A stretch of DNA of 40,846 nt. Origin: Bacillota bacterium (lineage in GTDB: Bacteria; Bacillota; Clostridia; Lachnospirales; Lachnospiraceae). Positions 17,764 to 26,246 of this stretch are shown here, piece by piece. Where the stretch lies: NCBI GenBank assembly GCA_023411555.1, contig JAEYOQ010000063.1:1-40846 (forward strand), written 5' to 3'. A model generated the notes under the pieces. The model was not told where the DNA came from, searched no databases, and was given only the letters and a program-made list of their open reading frames with translations. Every line of letters starts with the position of its first letter. The first letter of the stretch is position 1. A program made the translations under genes and the position numbers.

Positions 17764-19992
17764 TTATGTTTCTGTTGTAATTCTGAAATCCTTGGGGGAC
17801 ATTCCAAATGTTTTCTTAAAAGCCCTGCGGAAGGTATTGGAGTTGTTATATCCTACCTCCTGATATAATAGTGAGACATTGATATCGCTCTCTTTTAGCA
17901 GGTGTAAGGATTTCTCCATACGGATACGTTCTAGGTAGCATGAGAAGTTTTCTCCGGTTTCCTCTTTAAACAGATAAGAAAAATAACTTTCCGAGATAGA
18001 GAATTGGTCGGATATTTTCGTCAGGCACAGGGAGGGATCCTTATAATTCTCGTTAATGTATTCTTTAATATTGGTAATTAGCTTGTTGCCACAGGAGCTG
18101 GTGTCGTACAGATCACATAGACTGATGGCAATATCCTCGCATACCTTAAGTGACATATGCTGGTCGAAGAGGGCATCAATAGCCTTCAGATCGTTCTCGT
18201 TTTTATCCGTGATTTTAAGAGAGAACCTGATTTTATACAGAGTGTTATGGATATCCGAGATTAGATACTTAATCGTATTAATGGGAAGAGATCGTTTCTC
18301 CATATTCTCCTGACGTAGAAGCTCGAATATCTCCAATACCTGACTCTTGTTGCCGATTGTGATAAAGTTGGTAAGCTGTCTGGTCAATTCGATGGGATAG
18401 TAGAAGCTGTTGGTCTCCCGTTCAATCTTGGCATAGGTTCGGATAATATGCTTTTTGGTGGTATAGGTGACGGCTTGGCTGGCTTGCTGGTAGGATTTCC
18501 AGGTAACCATAAGTCCCTCATTCCAATCGCTGAGCCCTGCAAAGGTCCAAATGGTGTGGGTATTCATCAGATAGGCATGGAGTGATTTGAACATCTCCTT
18601 TGCATTGGTGGTAGAGGTGGTTATAGGCTCATCCCTAGGGCTGGATAGGAGTATTGCATACTCTTTCTCATTGGAGCTATGGATATAGAAAGGCTCCTTG
18701 AAAAAGTGCCCCATTGCATCCTGGATAATCGCCTTATGATTCGTTGTATCCGGTCCAATAACGGCAGAATCCTCCACATATAATTCGAATTGATTTACAT
18801 AGGCTACAATAAACATAACTGCAAACTTACAATTATCCGTGGAAATGTTCAAATAGTGCTGGGCATATTCCAACTCCTCCTCTGTAGATATACTACCCTG
18901 CATAATCTTGGCAAGATAGGAGTATTGGATTATAGGTATTTGCTTCTCAGCAATTTTCTGTAAGGACTTTTGATTGGTTAAGGTATCCTGCAGCTCCTTA
19001 CCTAATTGAAGAATTGGCTTTACGTTACTTTTTGAAAGGAAGAAAATCATAATAAATTCGATGATTAAAGCTGCAAAGATGATGATAATAAAGATATCAC
19101 GGTATTGTACCAGAGAATACAGGGATGCATCCATGGGCTGTACCAGATAGTAATTCCAGCCATTGTATTTGGAAGTGGCATGGGTCACAAACATATCGCC
19201 GGTTTCTGAGTGAAACTTGGAGAAATTATTGGTATAGGGCAGGTTAACCAGACTATCTGTACTGATATCTCCGGCTTTCTCTCCATTTATGGTGAATGTA
19301 TTATTTCCTTCGCTATCGGTGACATACAGATATCCGGTTTCGAAGAAGTTCAGTTCATTGAAGGTGTTGACCAGCTTCTGATGGTTGATCTCGAAGCAGA
19401 TGTTGGCAGGCATTTTCTTCAAGGTATAATCCTCCAAAGGAAGGATATATAAATATGCAGAGTCTGCATAAATCTTGTATGGATTTAAGGGTATAAATTT
19501 TCGATATAAAGAGGAATCATTCATCATACTCAGCCAGGCTTCATATTTATCTCTTAAATACCATTTACCGGTATAATATAGACTCGCCTCCTGAAACTGA
19601 CTGTAGGATAATATGTAATTCGGGTTCTTTAGATAGATATAATAGGAATTTGTAGGTAATATCGATTCTGTAAATACGTAGACAGATAGATCGTTCTTTG
19701 CATAATAAGCCTCTATATAGTAATCATTATCACTGGTATATTGGGTATTAGCCAGGCGTACAATGTGGGAATTAGCAACCACTTGTCCGGCCAGAACATC
19801 CATGGTTGTAAAATTGGTATCCAAATCATTTACCGTTTTCTCAAGCATGAATTTCGTCTGATTTCTAATCTCACGGCGCACATTTTTAACACTGATGCTA
19901 TATAAATAACCGCCCATAATCAAAATAACTACGAGCAATGCACTATATGAGATTACAAAACGTCTTAGAAATTGATTATTTTTATTATTCAT
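17764..19992 (-). CDS. Membrane-bound sensor regulator with AraC DNA-binding domain
   Basis: The 742-residue protein has a membrane segment at 12-33, a predicted extracellular sensor of about 265 residues (dCache-like), a second membrane segment at 299-320, a cytoplasmic middle region, and a two-part AraC helix-turn-helix at about 643-740 (LCLTKISDQFSISESYFSYLF, then LYQEVGYNNSNTFRRAFKKTFG, then MSPKDFR). This build matches YesS/YtdP-type regulators that activate rhamnogalacturonan and pectin genes in Bacillus and Clostridium. It probably reads an extracellular sugar or loaded binding protein and activates nearby promoters. The start at 19992 follows GAGGAAG. It lies between the serine hydrolase and uxaC on the same strand. 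Its binding sites cannot be named from the sequence. Confidence 0.88.
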   Translation of the reverse strand: MNNKNNQFLRRFVISYSALLVVILIMGGYLYSISVKNVRREIRNQTKFMLEKTVNDLDTNFTTMDVLAGQVVANSHIVRLANTQYTSDNDYYIEAYYAKNDLSVYVFTESILPTNSYYIYLKNPNYILSYSQFQEASLYYTGKWYLRDKYEAWLSMMNDSSLYRKFIPLNPYKIYADSAYLYILPLEDYTLKKMPANICFEINHQKLVNTFNELNFFETGYLYVTDSEGNNTFTINGEKAGDISTDSLVNLPYTNNFSKFHSETGDMFVTHATSKYNGWNYYLVQPMDASLYSLVQYRDIFIIIIFAALIIEFIMIFFLSKSNVKPILQLGKELQDTLTNQKSLQKIAEKQIPIIQYSYLAKIMQGSISTEEELEYAQHYLNISTDNCKFAVMFIVAYVNQFELYVEDSAVIGPDTTNHKAIIQDAMGHFFKEPFYIHSSNEKEYAILLSSPRDEPITTSTTNAKEMFKSLHAYLMNTHTIWTFAGLSDWNEGLMVTWKSYQQASQAVTYTTKKHIIRTYAKIERETNSFYYPIELTRQLTNFITIGNKSQVLEIFELLRQENMEKRSLPINTIKYLISDIHNTLYKIRFSLKITDKNENDLKAIDALFDQHMSLKVCEDIAISLCDLYDTSSCGNKLITNIKEYINENYKDPSLCLTKISDQFSISESYFSYLFKEETGENFSCYLERIRMEKSLHLLKESDINVSLLYQEVGYNNSNTFRRAFKKTFGMSPKDFRITTET

Positions 19993-20291
19993 GCAGACTT
20001 CCTCGTCTCTATATGAGTATTCGAATTGGGATTAGGTTATAAGTAGCTGGTAGTTTATGTTAGTATGATTAGAATTCTTGTGATGAAAGGAATAAGGGAA
20101 TGTTACAAAGCTCGAAGTTTAAAATTTCGATGAGTGAGTAACATCCCCTTTAAGGATTTTAACAGATTAGTAAATATCAAGGTGAAGGGCTATCACATGA
20201 AGCTCCCAATTCACCAAGATTTGTGCTGGAGCTTGTAACAGAACGGATGTTAGTGTGAATATGAAAACGATAGGTACTCTCGTAGCATAAC
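19993..20291 (-). promoter_or_regulatory. Gap between uxaC and the sensor-AraC gene
   Basis: This 299-base stretch should hold the end of the uxaC transcript and the promoter of the regulator gene. The only clear structure is the two-tier inverted repeat at 20095-20148. I see no TGTAA/TTACA or TGAAA/TTTCA operator and no convincing promoter. Confidence 0.4.
20095..20148. repeat. Long imperfect inverted repeat (hairpin) downstream of uxaC
   Basis: GGGAATGTTAC (20095-20105) pairs with GTAACATCCCC (20138-20148) at ten of eleven positions, and inside it TCGAA pairs with TTCGA. There is no clean T-run on either strand. It could be a weak terminator of uxaC or a regulatory structure ahead of the sensor-AraC gene. 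Confidence 0.5.
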
Positions 20292-21692
20292 CTAAAAATT
20301 AAAGTAATTCAAAGTGTTATAGTAGGAGACGTTTTCAATGATTTCCTTTAATAGGTCATAGTCTGCAGGATATTCACCGTTTTCTACCCAATTTCCGATC
20401 AACTCACATAATATACGGCGGAAATACTCATGTCTGGGATAGGATAGGAAGCTTCTTGAATCGGTAAGCATACCTACGAATCCTGCCAAATATCCCAAGT
20501 TAGCCAAAGAAGTCATCTGTTCAATCATTCCGGTTTTATTGTCATTAAACCACCAAGCACTTCCTTGCTGTAGCTTTCCGACAACAGAACCGTCCTGGAA
20601 GCATCCGAGTATTGTACCGATCGCTGCATTATCATTGGGGTTTAAGCTGTAGATGATTGTCTTGGGTAAGGCACTCCGGCTCTCTAAAGCATTTAAGAAA
20701 TTAGCCAGATCGGCAGAGGGTGTATTGTTGTTAATGCAATCGAAACCTGTGTCGGGTCCTAAAGACTTATGGATACGGCCGTTATTATCTCTCTTACAGC
20801 CGTAATGCAGCTGCATTACCCAACCTAATCTGTGATAGGCTTCACCGACAAACACCATAAAGGCGGTCTTGAACTGAAGAACCTCAAGAGAGGTAAGGGC
20901 TTCACCCCTTAATCTCTTCTCGAAGATTATCTGAATGACATCGTCAGAAGCAGGCTCATACATAACATAATCCAGGCCGTGGTCGGATATACGACAGCCA
21001 CAGGATGCAAAGTAATCCATGCGTACCTGTAGGGCTTTCTTTAATGTAGTAAAGCTATCGATGGTTACTCCGGATGCTAGGCTCAGTCTCTCTAGGTAAG
21101 TCAGATAATCCGGCTTTTCCAAATTCATAGCCTTGTCCGGTCTCCAGGCTGGAAGTACCACCACATCAAATTCCGGGTCATCGGCAATTTGTTTGTGCCA
21201 TTCCAATGTATCGATAGGATCATCAGTAGTGCAGATATGGGTTACCTTAGACCGCTTTATTATATTGCGTGCGCTCATGGAGGGGTCTGCCAGCTTCTCG
21301 TTACACAGCTTCCAGACTTCCTCTGAGGTCTTCGGACTTAATGCGCCGTAGTAACCGAAGTATCTTTGAAGCTCAAGATGGCTCCAGTGGTATAGAGGAT
21401 TCCCAATCGCTTTTGACAGAGCTTCTGCCCACTTTTCAAATTTCTCTCTGTCCGGAGCATTGCCAGTAATGTAATACTCATCGATTCCGCAGGTGCGCAT
21501 AAGCCGCCATTTGTAATGGTCACCGCCAAGCCATACTTGAGTGATATTATCAAATCGCCGGTCCTGTGCTATCTCTTGGGGATTTATGTGGCAATGATAA
21601 TCGATAATGGGTAATGGATCTGCATACTCGTGAAAGAGCTTCTTTGCCGTATCCGTGGATAGTAGGAAATCTCTGTCTAAGAATTGTTTCAT
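20292..21692 (-). CDS. uxaC: Uronate isomerase
   Basis: The 466-residue protein catalyses D-galacturonate to D-tagaturonate (and D-glucuronate to D-fructuronate), the first step of intracellular uronate use. It shows the family start FLDRDFLLSTDTAKKLF, the amidohydrolase-type metal site HCH in IDYHCHINPQEI (about 32-34), and conserved blocks ICTTDDP and PDTGFDCINNN. Length matches known UxaC (about 466-470). The start at 21692 follows GGAGG at 21701-21705; the extra five codons from 21707 would include that site. It lies 229 bases downstream of the LacI-type gene on the same strand. A perfect 10-bp inverted repeat sits just before its ribosome binding site. No canonical operator of the local LacI type is seen directly ahead of it. 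Confidence 0.95.
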   Translation of the reverse strand: MKQFLDRDFLLSTDTAKKLFHEYADPLPIIDYHCHINPQEIAQDRRFDNITQVWLGGDHYKWRLMRTCGIDEYYITGNAPDREKFEKWAEALSKAIGNPLYHWSHLELQRYFGYYGALSPKTSEEVWKLCNEKLADPSMSARNIIKRSKVTHICTTDDPIDTLEWHKQIADDPEFDVVVLPAWRPDKAMNLEKPDYLTYLERLSLASGVTIDSFTTLKKALQVRMDYFASCGCRISDHGLDYVMYEPASDDVIQIIFEKRLRGEALTSLEVLQFKTAFMVFVGEAYHRLGWVMQLHYGCKRDNNGRIHKSLGPDTGFDCINNNTPSADLANFLNALESRSALPKTIIYSLNPNDNAAIGTILGCFQDGSVVGKLQQGSAWWFNDNKTGMIEQMTSLANLGYLAGFVGMLTDSRSFLSYPRHEYFRRILCELIGNWVENGEYPADYDLLKEIIENVSYYNTLNYFNF

Positions 21693-21718
21693 AATAAAAT
21701 CCTCCATTAAGCTGAATT

Positions 21719-21748
21719 ATTACAAATTTCATTTTTCGAATTTGTAAT
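21719..21748. repeat. Perfect 10-bp inverted repeat in the uxaC leader
   Basis: ATTACAAATT (21719-21728) and AATTTGTAAT (21739-21748) flank a 10-base loop. It ends about 15 bases upstream of the uxaC ribosome binding site. It contains the half-sites TTACA and TGTAA in everted order, compared with the operators at 22991 and 23102. It may be a variant operator or an mRNA hairpin acting on translation. The rest of 21693-21921 shows nothing recognisable. Confidence 0.6.
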
Positions 21749-21921
21749 TGAGAAACTTGATTTTCACAGCTGTCTTTCTTTATTTGCATAAAATTAATTT
21801 ATTAAGGAAAGCCGGTTAGGCAGTCTTTCATAATCAGGTAGTAAAAAGTATAGCTTGAAAAATATGCTAGGAGTGATGTATTAAGTAAAATCAGCGTAGC
21901 TTTCATTTTATGAAAGGTATA

Positions 21922-22929
21922 TTAAAAGCATGTTGTTCCACGTTTTTTTAGCTCGGCTGAATAGACTGTCTTTAGAGGGACAGCTTGGTTGTTGAATACC
22001 CCCATGAGAGTCGTGACGCAGTTCGTGCATAAGGCCTCCAGCTTGTTATCGATAGAAGTCAGCTCCGGTTCGCAGCATAGAGCGACAATAGAATTATTAT
22101 AGCCAATGATAGAAAGCTGATCGGGCACCTCGATATGATGCTCCTTGGCATACTTTAGGGCTCCAATTGCCAAAAAATCATCCGAAGCGACAATTGCTTC
22201 GGGAATTAGCCCGTTTTTTCTTAATGACGTCAGATAGTCCCTGACCTCCAAAAGGTTACCATTAATATAGTGGACAAGCTCCTGCTTTTTTGCTGGATCG
22301 GTGGATAAAGCATCCATAGCAGCAAGATAACCAGACATTTTTTTGTTACTGCTGTAGGATTTCGAATTATACAGGTACAATATTTTCTTTAAGCCGTATT
22401 TGATTAAAGCGCTGGTAGCATCATATACTGCCTGGTAATCGTCGCAAAAGGTACAGTAGATATTGCTGCCGTCCAAGGCAGCATTCAGTATCATGATTGG
22501 TACCTGGGAAGCCGCATCCCTAATATATTGGTTCTTTGTATCATCGGTTTCGACGAAATTAGAACCTACCAGTATGATGGCATCCGTTCTCTTAGATAAT
22601 AGTAAATCAAGATATTTTTGCTTCTCTGACAGCTCATATCCGGTGCAACACAGCAAGGAATCATAACCCTGTTGGCGGAGAGACTGTTCCAGGTAATAGA
22701 TAGCGCTGGCAAGATAGGGGTCGGAGGAATCGGCACACATAATTCCTATTGTATGCATGGAATTTAGACCAAGACCTCTTGCGAATGCGTTAGGAGTGTA
22801 TTGGTATTCTTCAATCACCTTTAACACCTTTTCTTTTGTCTTTTCACTGACATAGGAGTTACCATTGATCACTCTGGAGACTGTGGCGATGGATACACCT
22901 GCTTTCTTTGAGACATCATAAATATTCAT
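21922..22929 (-). CDS. LacI-family regulator of galacturonate/pectin genes
   Basis: The 335-residue product has the LacI helix-turn-helix at 1-50 (MNIYDVSKKAGVSIATVSRV, then NAFARGLG hinge) and a periplasmic-binding-protein-like effector domain from about residue 60. The ATG at 22929 gives the exact LacI start; the longer frame to 23190 runs across the promoter and into uxaB. GAGG lies 11 bases ahead of the ATG. It is divergent from uxaB, and operators TGTAAATGCTTACA and TGTAAGTACTTACA sit at the two start regions, so it most likely represses itself, uxaB and, through the identical site at 5586, the importer operon. The inducer is presumably a galacturonate intermediate; KdgR/UxaR-like regulators are the known parallel. 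uxaC follows on the same strand. Confidence 0.9.
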   Translation of the reverse strand: MNIYDVSKKAGVSIATVSRVINGNSYVSEKTKEKVLKVIEEYQYTPNAFARGLGLNSMHTIGIMCADSSDPYLASAIYYLEQSLRQQGYDSLLCCTGYELSEKQKYLDLLLSKRTDAIILVGSNFVETDDTKNQYIRDAASQVPIMILNAALDGSNIYCTFCDDYQAVYDATSALIKYGLKKILYLYNSKSYSSNKKMSGYLAAMDALSTDPAKKQELVHYINGNLLEVRDYLTSLRKNGLIPEAIVASDDFLAIGALKYAKEHHIEVPDQLSIIGYNNSIVALCCEPELTSIDNKLEALCTNCVTTLMGVFNNQAVPLKTVYSAELKKRGTTCF

Positions 22930-22990
22930 GGTGACGTATACCTCATTTGCTCTACTTCCTAGAGAGTGATCTCTAGAAATGAAGAATATA

Positions 22991-23004
22991 TGTAAATGCT
23001 TACA
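22991..23004. promoter_or_regulatory. Operator at the LacI-type regulator promoter
   Basis: TGTAAATGCTTACA has both TGTAA/TTACA half-sites. It starts six bases after the minus-strand -10 box (complement of 23011-23016), in position to block transcription. It is identical to the site at 5586-5599. Confidence 0.75.
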
Positions 23005-23010
23005 GGAGGT

Positions 23011-23039
23011 ATTATATAATATATTAGGCGTAAAATCAA
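23011..23039 (-). promoter_or_regulatory. Promoter of the LacI-type regulator gene
   Basis: On the minus strand TTGATT (complement of 23034-23039) and TATAAT (complement of 23011-23016) are 17 bases apart. It lies about 80 bases upstream of the ATG at 22929 and back-to-back with the uxaB promoter. Confidence 0.75.
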
Positions 23040-23066
23040 GCGGAGAAATGATTCGTGCGAATAGTA

Positions 23067-23095
23067 TTGACGTAGTATTCACATGATAGTACAAT
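23067..23095 (+). promoter_or_regulatory. Promoter of uxaB (uxaB-uxaA operon)
   Basis: TTGACG (23067-23072) and TACAAT (23090-23095) are 17 bases apart. The operator at 23102-23115 begins six bases after the -10 box, the same spacing as in the divergent regulator promoter. Confidence 0.8.
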
Positions 23096-23101
23096 ATGAA
23101 A

Positions 23102-23115
23102 TGTAAGTACTTACA
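23102..23115. promoter_or_regulatory. Operator at the uxaB promoter, perfect palindrome
   Basis: TGTAAGTACTTACA is its own reverse complement and covers the likely transcription start of uxaB. The translated frame from 23096 would run through it, supporting the later start at 23141. Confidence 0.8.
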
Positions 23116-23140
23116 TAAACAATGTAAAGGGATGAAAGAG

Positions 23141-24607
23141 ATGAAACGAATAAGCAAACAAAGTTTTGAAAAGACAGACCGACCTATCAAGGTGGTTCAA
23201 TTTGGGGAAGGCAATTTTTTAAGGGCATTCGTCGATTATATGATCGACATTGCCAATGAAGAGGGGTATTTTGATGGCGACGTTGTTCTTGTAAAGCCGA
23301 TTAAGTATGGCAATCTGGATTACTTTCATCAGCAAGAGAATGTCTATACGGTACTGCTCCGGGGGCTAGAGAAGAATGAGCAGAAGAATATTAAGCGCGT
23401 GATAACCAGTATAGCAGATGCGGTGGATGCCTATGAGGAATACGATAAATATGCGTCTCTTGCCAAGGTAGATACACTCCGATTTATTGTGTCCAATACA
23501 ACAGAAGCAGGAATTGTATATGATGCAGAGGACTCCTTTGAATTCAATCCACCTAATAGTTATCCCGGTAAGCTTACCAAATTCTTATACGAAAGATTTG
23601 AGCATTACCATGGAGATCTAGAGAAGGGGTTAATTATATTGCCGGTGGAGTTGATAGACGATAATGGTATTCAACTAAGGGAGATCGTAATAAGGTTAGC
23701 AAGGGAGTGGGAGCTTGGTGAAGGCTTCATGAACTGGCTGAGGGAAGCCTGTATATTCTGTAGTACATTAGTAGATCGCATTGTAACCGGATATCCGAAG
23801 GACGAAGCTGAGAGCTTATGGCAGGAATTTGGATATCAGGATAATCTTCTTGTAACCGGAGAACCCTTTGCATTGTGGGTTATCGAGAGTGAGCGTGAGA
23901 TTAAGGAGGAGTTCCCCTTAGATAAAGCAGGTCTTCCGGTGATCTTTACGGATAATCAGAAGCCCTATAAGAAACGTAAGGTACGCATACTGAATGGTGC
24001 CCATACATCCTTTGTGCCCGCTTCCTTTTTGGCAGGGAATGATTTCGTACGGGAATCCATGCTGGATGGTGATATTAAGGAGTTTATGGTTAAGACGATC
24101 TTCGATGAGATCATCCCAACCCTTGATTTACCTAAGGAGGATTTGATCCATTTTGCAGAAGCGGTCATTGACCGTTTTCAAAATCCCTTCATAAAACATG
24201 CCTTATTGTCTATTACATTAAACTCCGTCTCCAAGTGGAGAGCCAGATGTATGCCAAGCTTTCTGGATTACATAGAGAAATACAAGAAATTACCAGCCCA
24301 TCTTACCTTCTCTCTTGCAGCCATGCTCCAGTTCTGTTCCGGCAAAGAACTAAGGGACGGTGCATTAATTGGCCATCGGAATGGAGAAGAATATAAGATT
24401 ATGGATGATGCTAAGGTCCTTGCGTTCTTTGTGGCTAATAAGGATGCCGAGCTTCGAGCCCTAACCGAAAGCTTTTTATCGAGTACTGACTTTTGGGGAC
24501 AGGATCTATCTCTGATATCTGGTGTTGCGGAGGCAGTAGAAGGTTATTTAAGTGACATAAGAGAGTATGGAGTACGAGAAGCATTAAAACGCAATCAACT
24601 CGTTTGA
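23141..24607 (+). CDS. uxaB: Tagaturonate reductase (altronate oxidoreductase)
   Basis: The 488-residue enzyme reduces D-tagaturonate to D-altronate with NADH, the second step of galacturonate breakdown. It begins with the polyol/mannitol-dehydrogenase-type nucleotide-binding segment IKVVQFGEGNFLRAFVDYMID (about 12-32) and has the conserved block ILNGAHTSFVPASFLAG around residue 285. Length agrees with known UxaB (about 480-490). ATG 23141 is preferred: AAAGGG at 23126-23131 is nine bases upstream, and earlier in-frame ATGs at 23096 and 23132 fall before or against it. It is expressed from an operator-controlled promoter divergent from the LacI-type gene and is followed by uxaA after 67 bases, most likely in one operon. 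Confidence 0.94.
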   Translation: MKRISKQSFEKTDRPIKVVQFGEGNFLRAFVDYMIDIANEEGYFDGDVVLVKPIKYGNLDYFHQQENVYTVLLRGLEKNEQKNIKRVITSIADAVDAYEEYDKYASLAKVDTLRFIVSNTTEAGIVYDAEDSFEFNPPNSYPGKLTKFLYERFEHYHGDLEKGLIILPVELIDDNGIQLREIVIRLAREWELGEGFMNWLREACIFCSTLVDRIVTGYPKDEAESLWQEFGYQDNLLVTGEPFALWVIESEREIKEEFPLDKAGLPVIFTDNQKPYKKRKVRILNGAHTSFVPASFLAGNDFVRESMLDGDIKEFMVKTIFDEIIPTLDLPKEDLIHFAEAVIDRFQNPFIKHALLSITLNSVSKWRARCMPSFLDYIEKYKKLPAHLTFSLAAMLQFCSGKELRDGALIGHRNGEEYKIMDDAKVLAFFVANKDAELRALTESFLSSTDFWGQDLSLISGVAEAVEGYLSDIREYGVREALKRNQLV

Positions 24608-24674
24608 TGATCGAGCGTCAATTAATGTTATTCTGAGATTTTGTGATGGCGTTAAGCACATAGTAGGGGTGAAT

Positions 24675-26159
24675 ATGAAGGAAGTTATTAAGATTCAAGA
24701 GAATGATAATGTAGCAATTGCACTAAAGGATTTAAAAGCTGGTCAGACAATTCAGGTATCGGGTGAGGAGGTAACACTTCTAGCTGATATAGGTGCCGGG
24801 CATAAGCTCGCCTTACAGGATATCGAGAAGGAAAGTCAGGTCATCAAATACGGATATTCCATCGGTGTTGCGACCGAGCCGGTCAAAAGAGGAATGTGGC
24901 TTCATACCCATAATATAAAGACAGGCTTAGGTGACCTGCTTACCTATCAATATCATCCTACCCAGGAAACGGTAAGAATGGAGGACACAGGATCGTATTT
25001 TCAAGGATATGTAAGAGAAGACGGCAAGGTGGGGATTCGTAATGAGATATGGATTATACCAACCGTCGGCTGCGTGAATGATATCGCCAGAAGATTGGAG
25101 CAGTTGGGAAAGAAAATTCTAGGGCCGGAGGTGGACGAAATTGTTGCTCTGACCCACCCTTATGGCTGTTCTCAATTAGGGGATGATCAGCTAAATACAC
25201 AGAAAATACTAGCCGGTCTGGTGAAGCATCCCAATGCGGCAGGAATTCTAGTGTTGGGACTAGGTTGTGAGAATAATAGTATTGAAGAGATGAAAAAACA
25301 GATTGGTCCCTATCAGGAAGAACGAGTGAAATTCCTGATCTGTCAGGATCTGGAGGATGAAATTGAGCAGGGAATGAATTATATAAGGGAATTAATTCAG
25401 TATGCATCCCGCTATAAGCGGGAACCAATTCCGGCCAGTAAATTAATCGTGGGCTTAAAATGCGGAGGCTCGGACGGTCTGTCCGGTATCACCGCGAATC
25501 CTACGGTAGGAGCCTTTTCCGATCTTCTGGTTGCGCAGGGAGGAACCACCATATTAACGGAGGTACCGGAGATGTTTGGTGCAGAAACCATCCTGATGGA
25601 CCGTTGTGCGAGCGAAGAGTTATTCTTTGAGACAGTGGCATTAATCAATGATTTCAAGCAGTATTATAAGGATTATAACCAGCCGATTTATGAGAATCCT
25701 TCTCCCGGTAATAAAAAAGGAGGCATCTCGACTCTTGAGGATAAATCCCTTGGCTGCACCCAGAAGGCGGGTAAGTCTTTGGTAAAGGGAGTAATACGTT
25801 ACGGTGATCAGGTGACGGAGAAGGGACTTAATCTATTAAGTGGTCCGGGAAATGATATCGTAGCAGCCACTGCTCTGGCGGCGGCCGGTGCCCACATAAT
25901 ACTTTTTACTACCGGAAGAGGAACTCCCTTCGGCTCTCAGGTACCGACCGTTAAGATATCCAGCAATACTTCTCTTTACCAAAGGAAGGGTAACTGGATT
26001 GATTTTGATGCCGGAAGGCTGGTGGATACCTCTACCCTGGAGGAGCTCTCTGAAGAACTGTTCGAGTATGTGCTAGAGGTAGCCTCTGGCAGAAAGGTAA
26101 AGAGTGAAGAGAATGGGTATCGTGACATGGCTATCTTTAAGCAGGGTGTAACCTTGTAG
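24675..26159 (+). CDS. uxaA: Altronate dehydratase
   Basis: The 494-residue enzyme dehydrates D-altronate to 2-keto-3-deoxy-D-gluconate, the third step of the galacturonate pathway. An N-terminal SAF-type domain (about 1-90, VAIALKDLKAGQTIQV) is followed by the catalytic region with GYVREDGKVGIRNEIWIIPT, HPYGCSQLGDD and VLGLGCENN; the family needs iron and these cysteines and histidine are likely ligands. Length matches known UxaA (about 495). ATG 24675 follows GGGGTG; the GTG at 24669 would overlap that site. It follows uxaB on the same strand with no terminator between. The next enzymes, KDG kinase and KDPG aldolase, are not in the window. Confidence 0.95.
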   Translation: MKEVIKIQENDNVAIALKDLKAGQTIQVSGEEVTLLADIGAGHKLALQDIEKESQVIKYGYSIGVATEPVKRGMWLHTHNIKTGLGDLLTYQYHPTQETVRMEDTGSYFQGYVREDGKVGIRNEIWIIPTVGCVNDIARRLEQLGKKILGPEVDEIVALTHPYGCSQLGDDQLNTQKILAGLVKHPNAAGILVLGLGCENNSIEEMKKQIGPYQEERVKFLICQDLEDEIEQGMNYIRELIQYASRYKREPIPASKLIVGLKCGGSDGLSGITANPTVGAFSDLLVAQGGTTILTEVPEMFGAETILMDRCASEELFFETVALINDFKQYYKDYNQPIYENPSPGNKKGGISTLEDKSLGCTQKAGKSLVKGVIRYGDQVTEKGLNLLSGPGNDIVAATALAAAGAHIILFTTGRGTPFGSQVPTVKISSNTSLYQRKGNWIDFDAGRLVDTSTLEELSEELFEYVLEVASGRKVKSEENGYRDMAIFKQGVTL

Positions 26160-26246
26160 TGGCACCTGTAAAGTGTTAAAAATAGCTATATTAATATATA
26201 TTAGGTATCCTTTATAAAACAGACATTATAATAGGGGGTGAGTACG

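Noticed and set aside
23096..23140. Earlier start of uxaB
   Set aside because: It contains the operator palindrome and overlaps the likely transcription start; the ribosome binding site points to 23141.
22930..23190. N-terminal extension of the LacI-type protein
   Set aside because: It would run across both divergent promoters and operators; the LacI helix-turn-helix begins exactly at 22929.
25054..25428. A 124-codon minus-strand reading frame inside uxaA
   Set aside because: It is antisense to the conserved catalytic region of UxaA and shows no domain.
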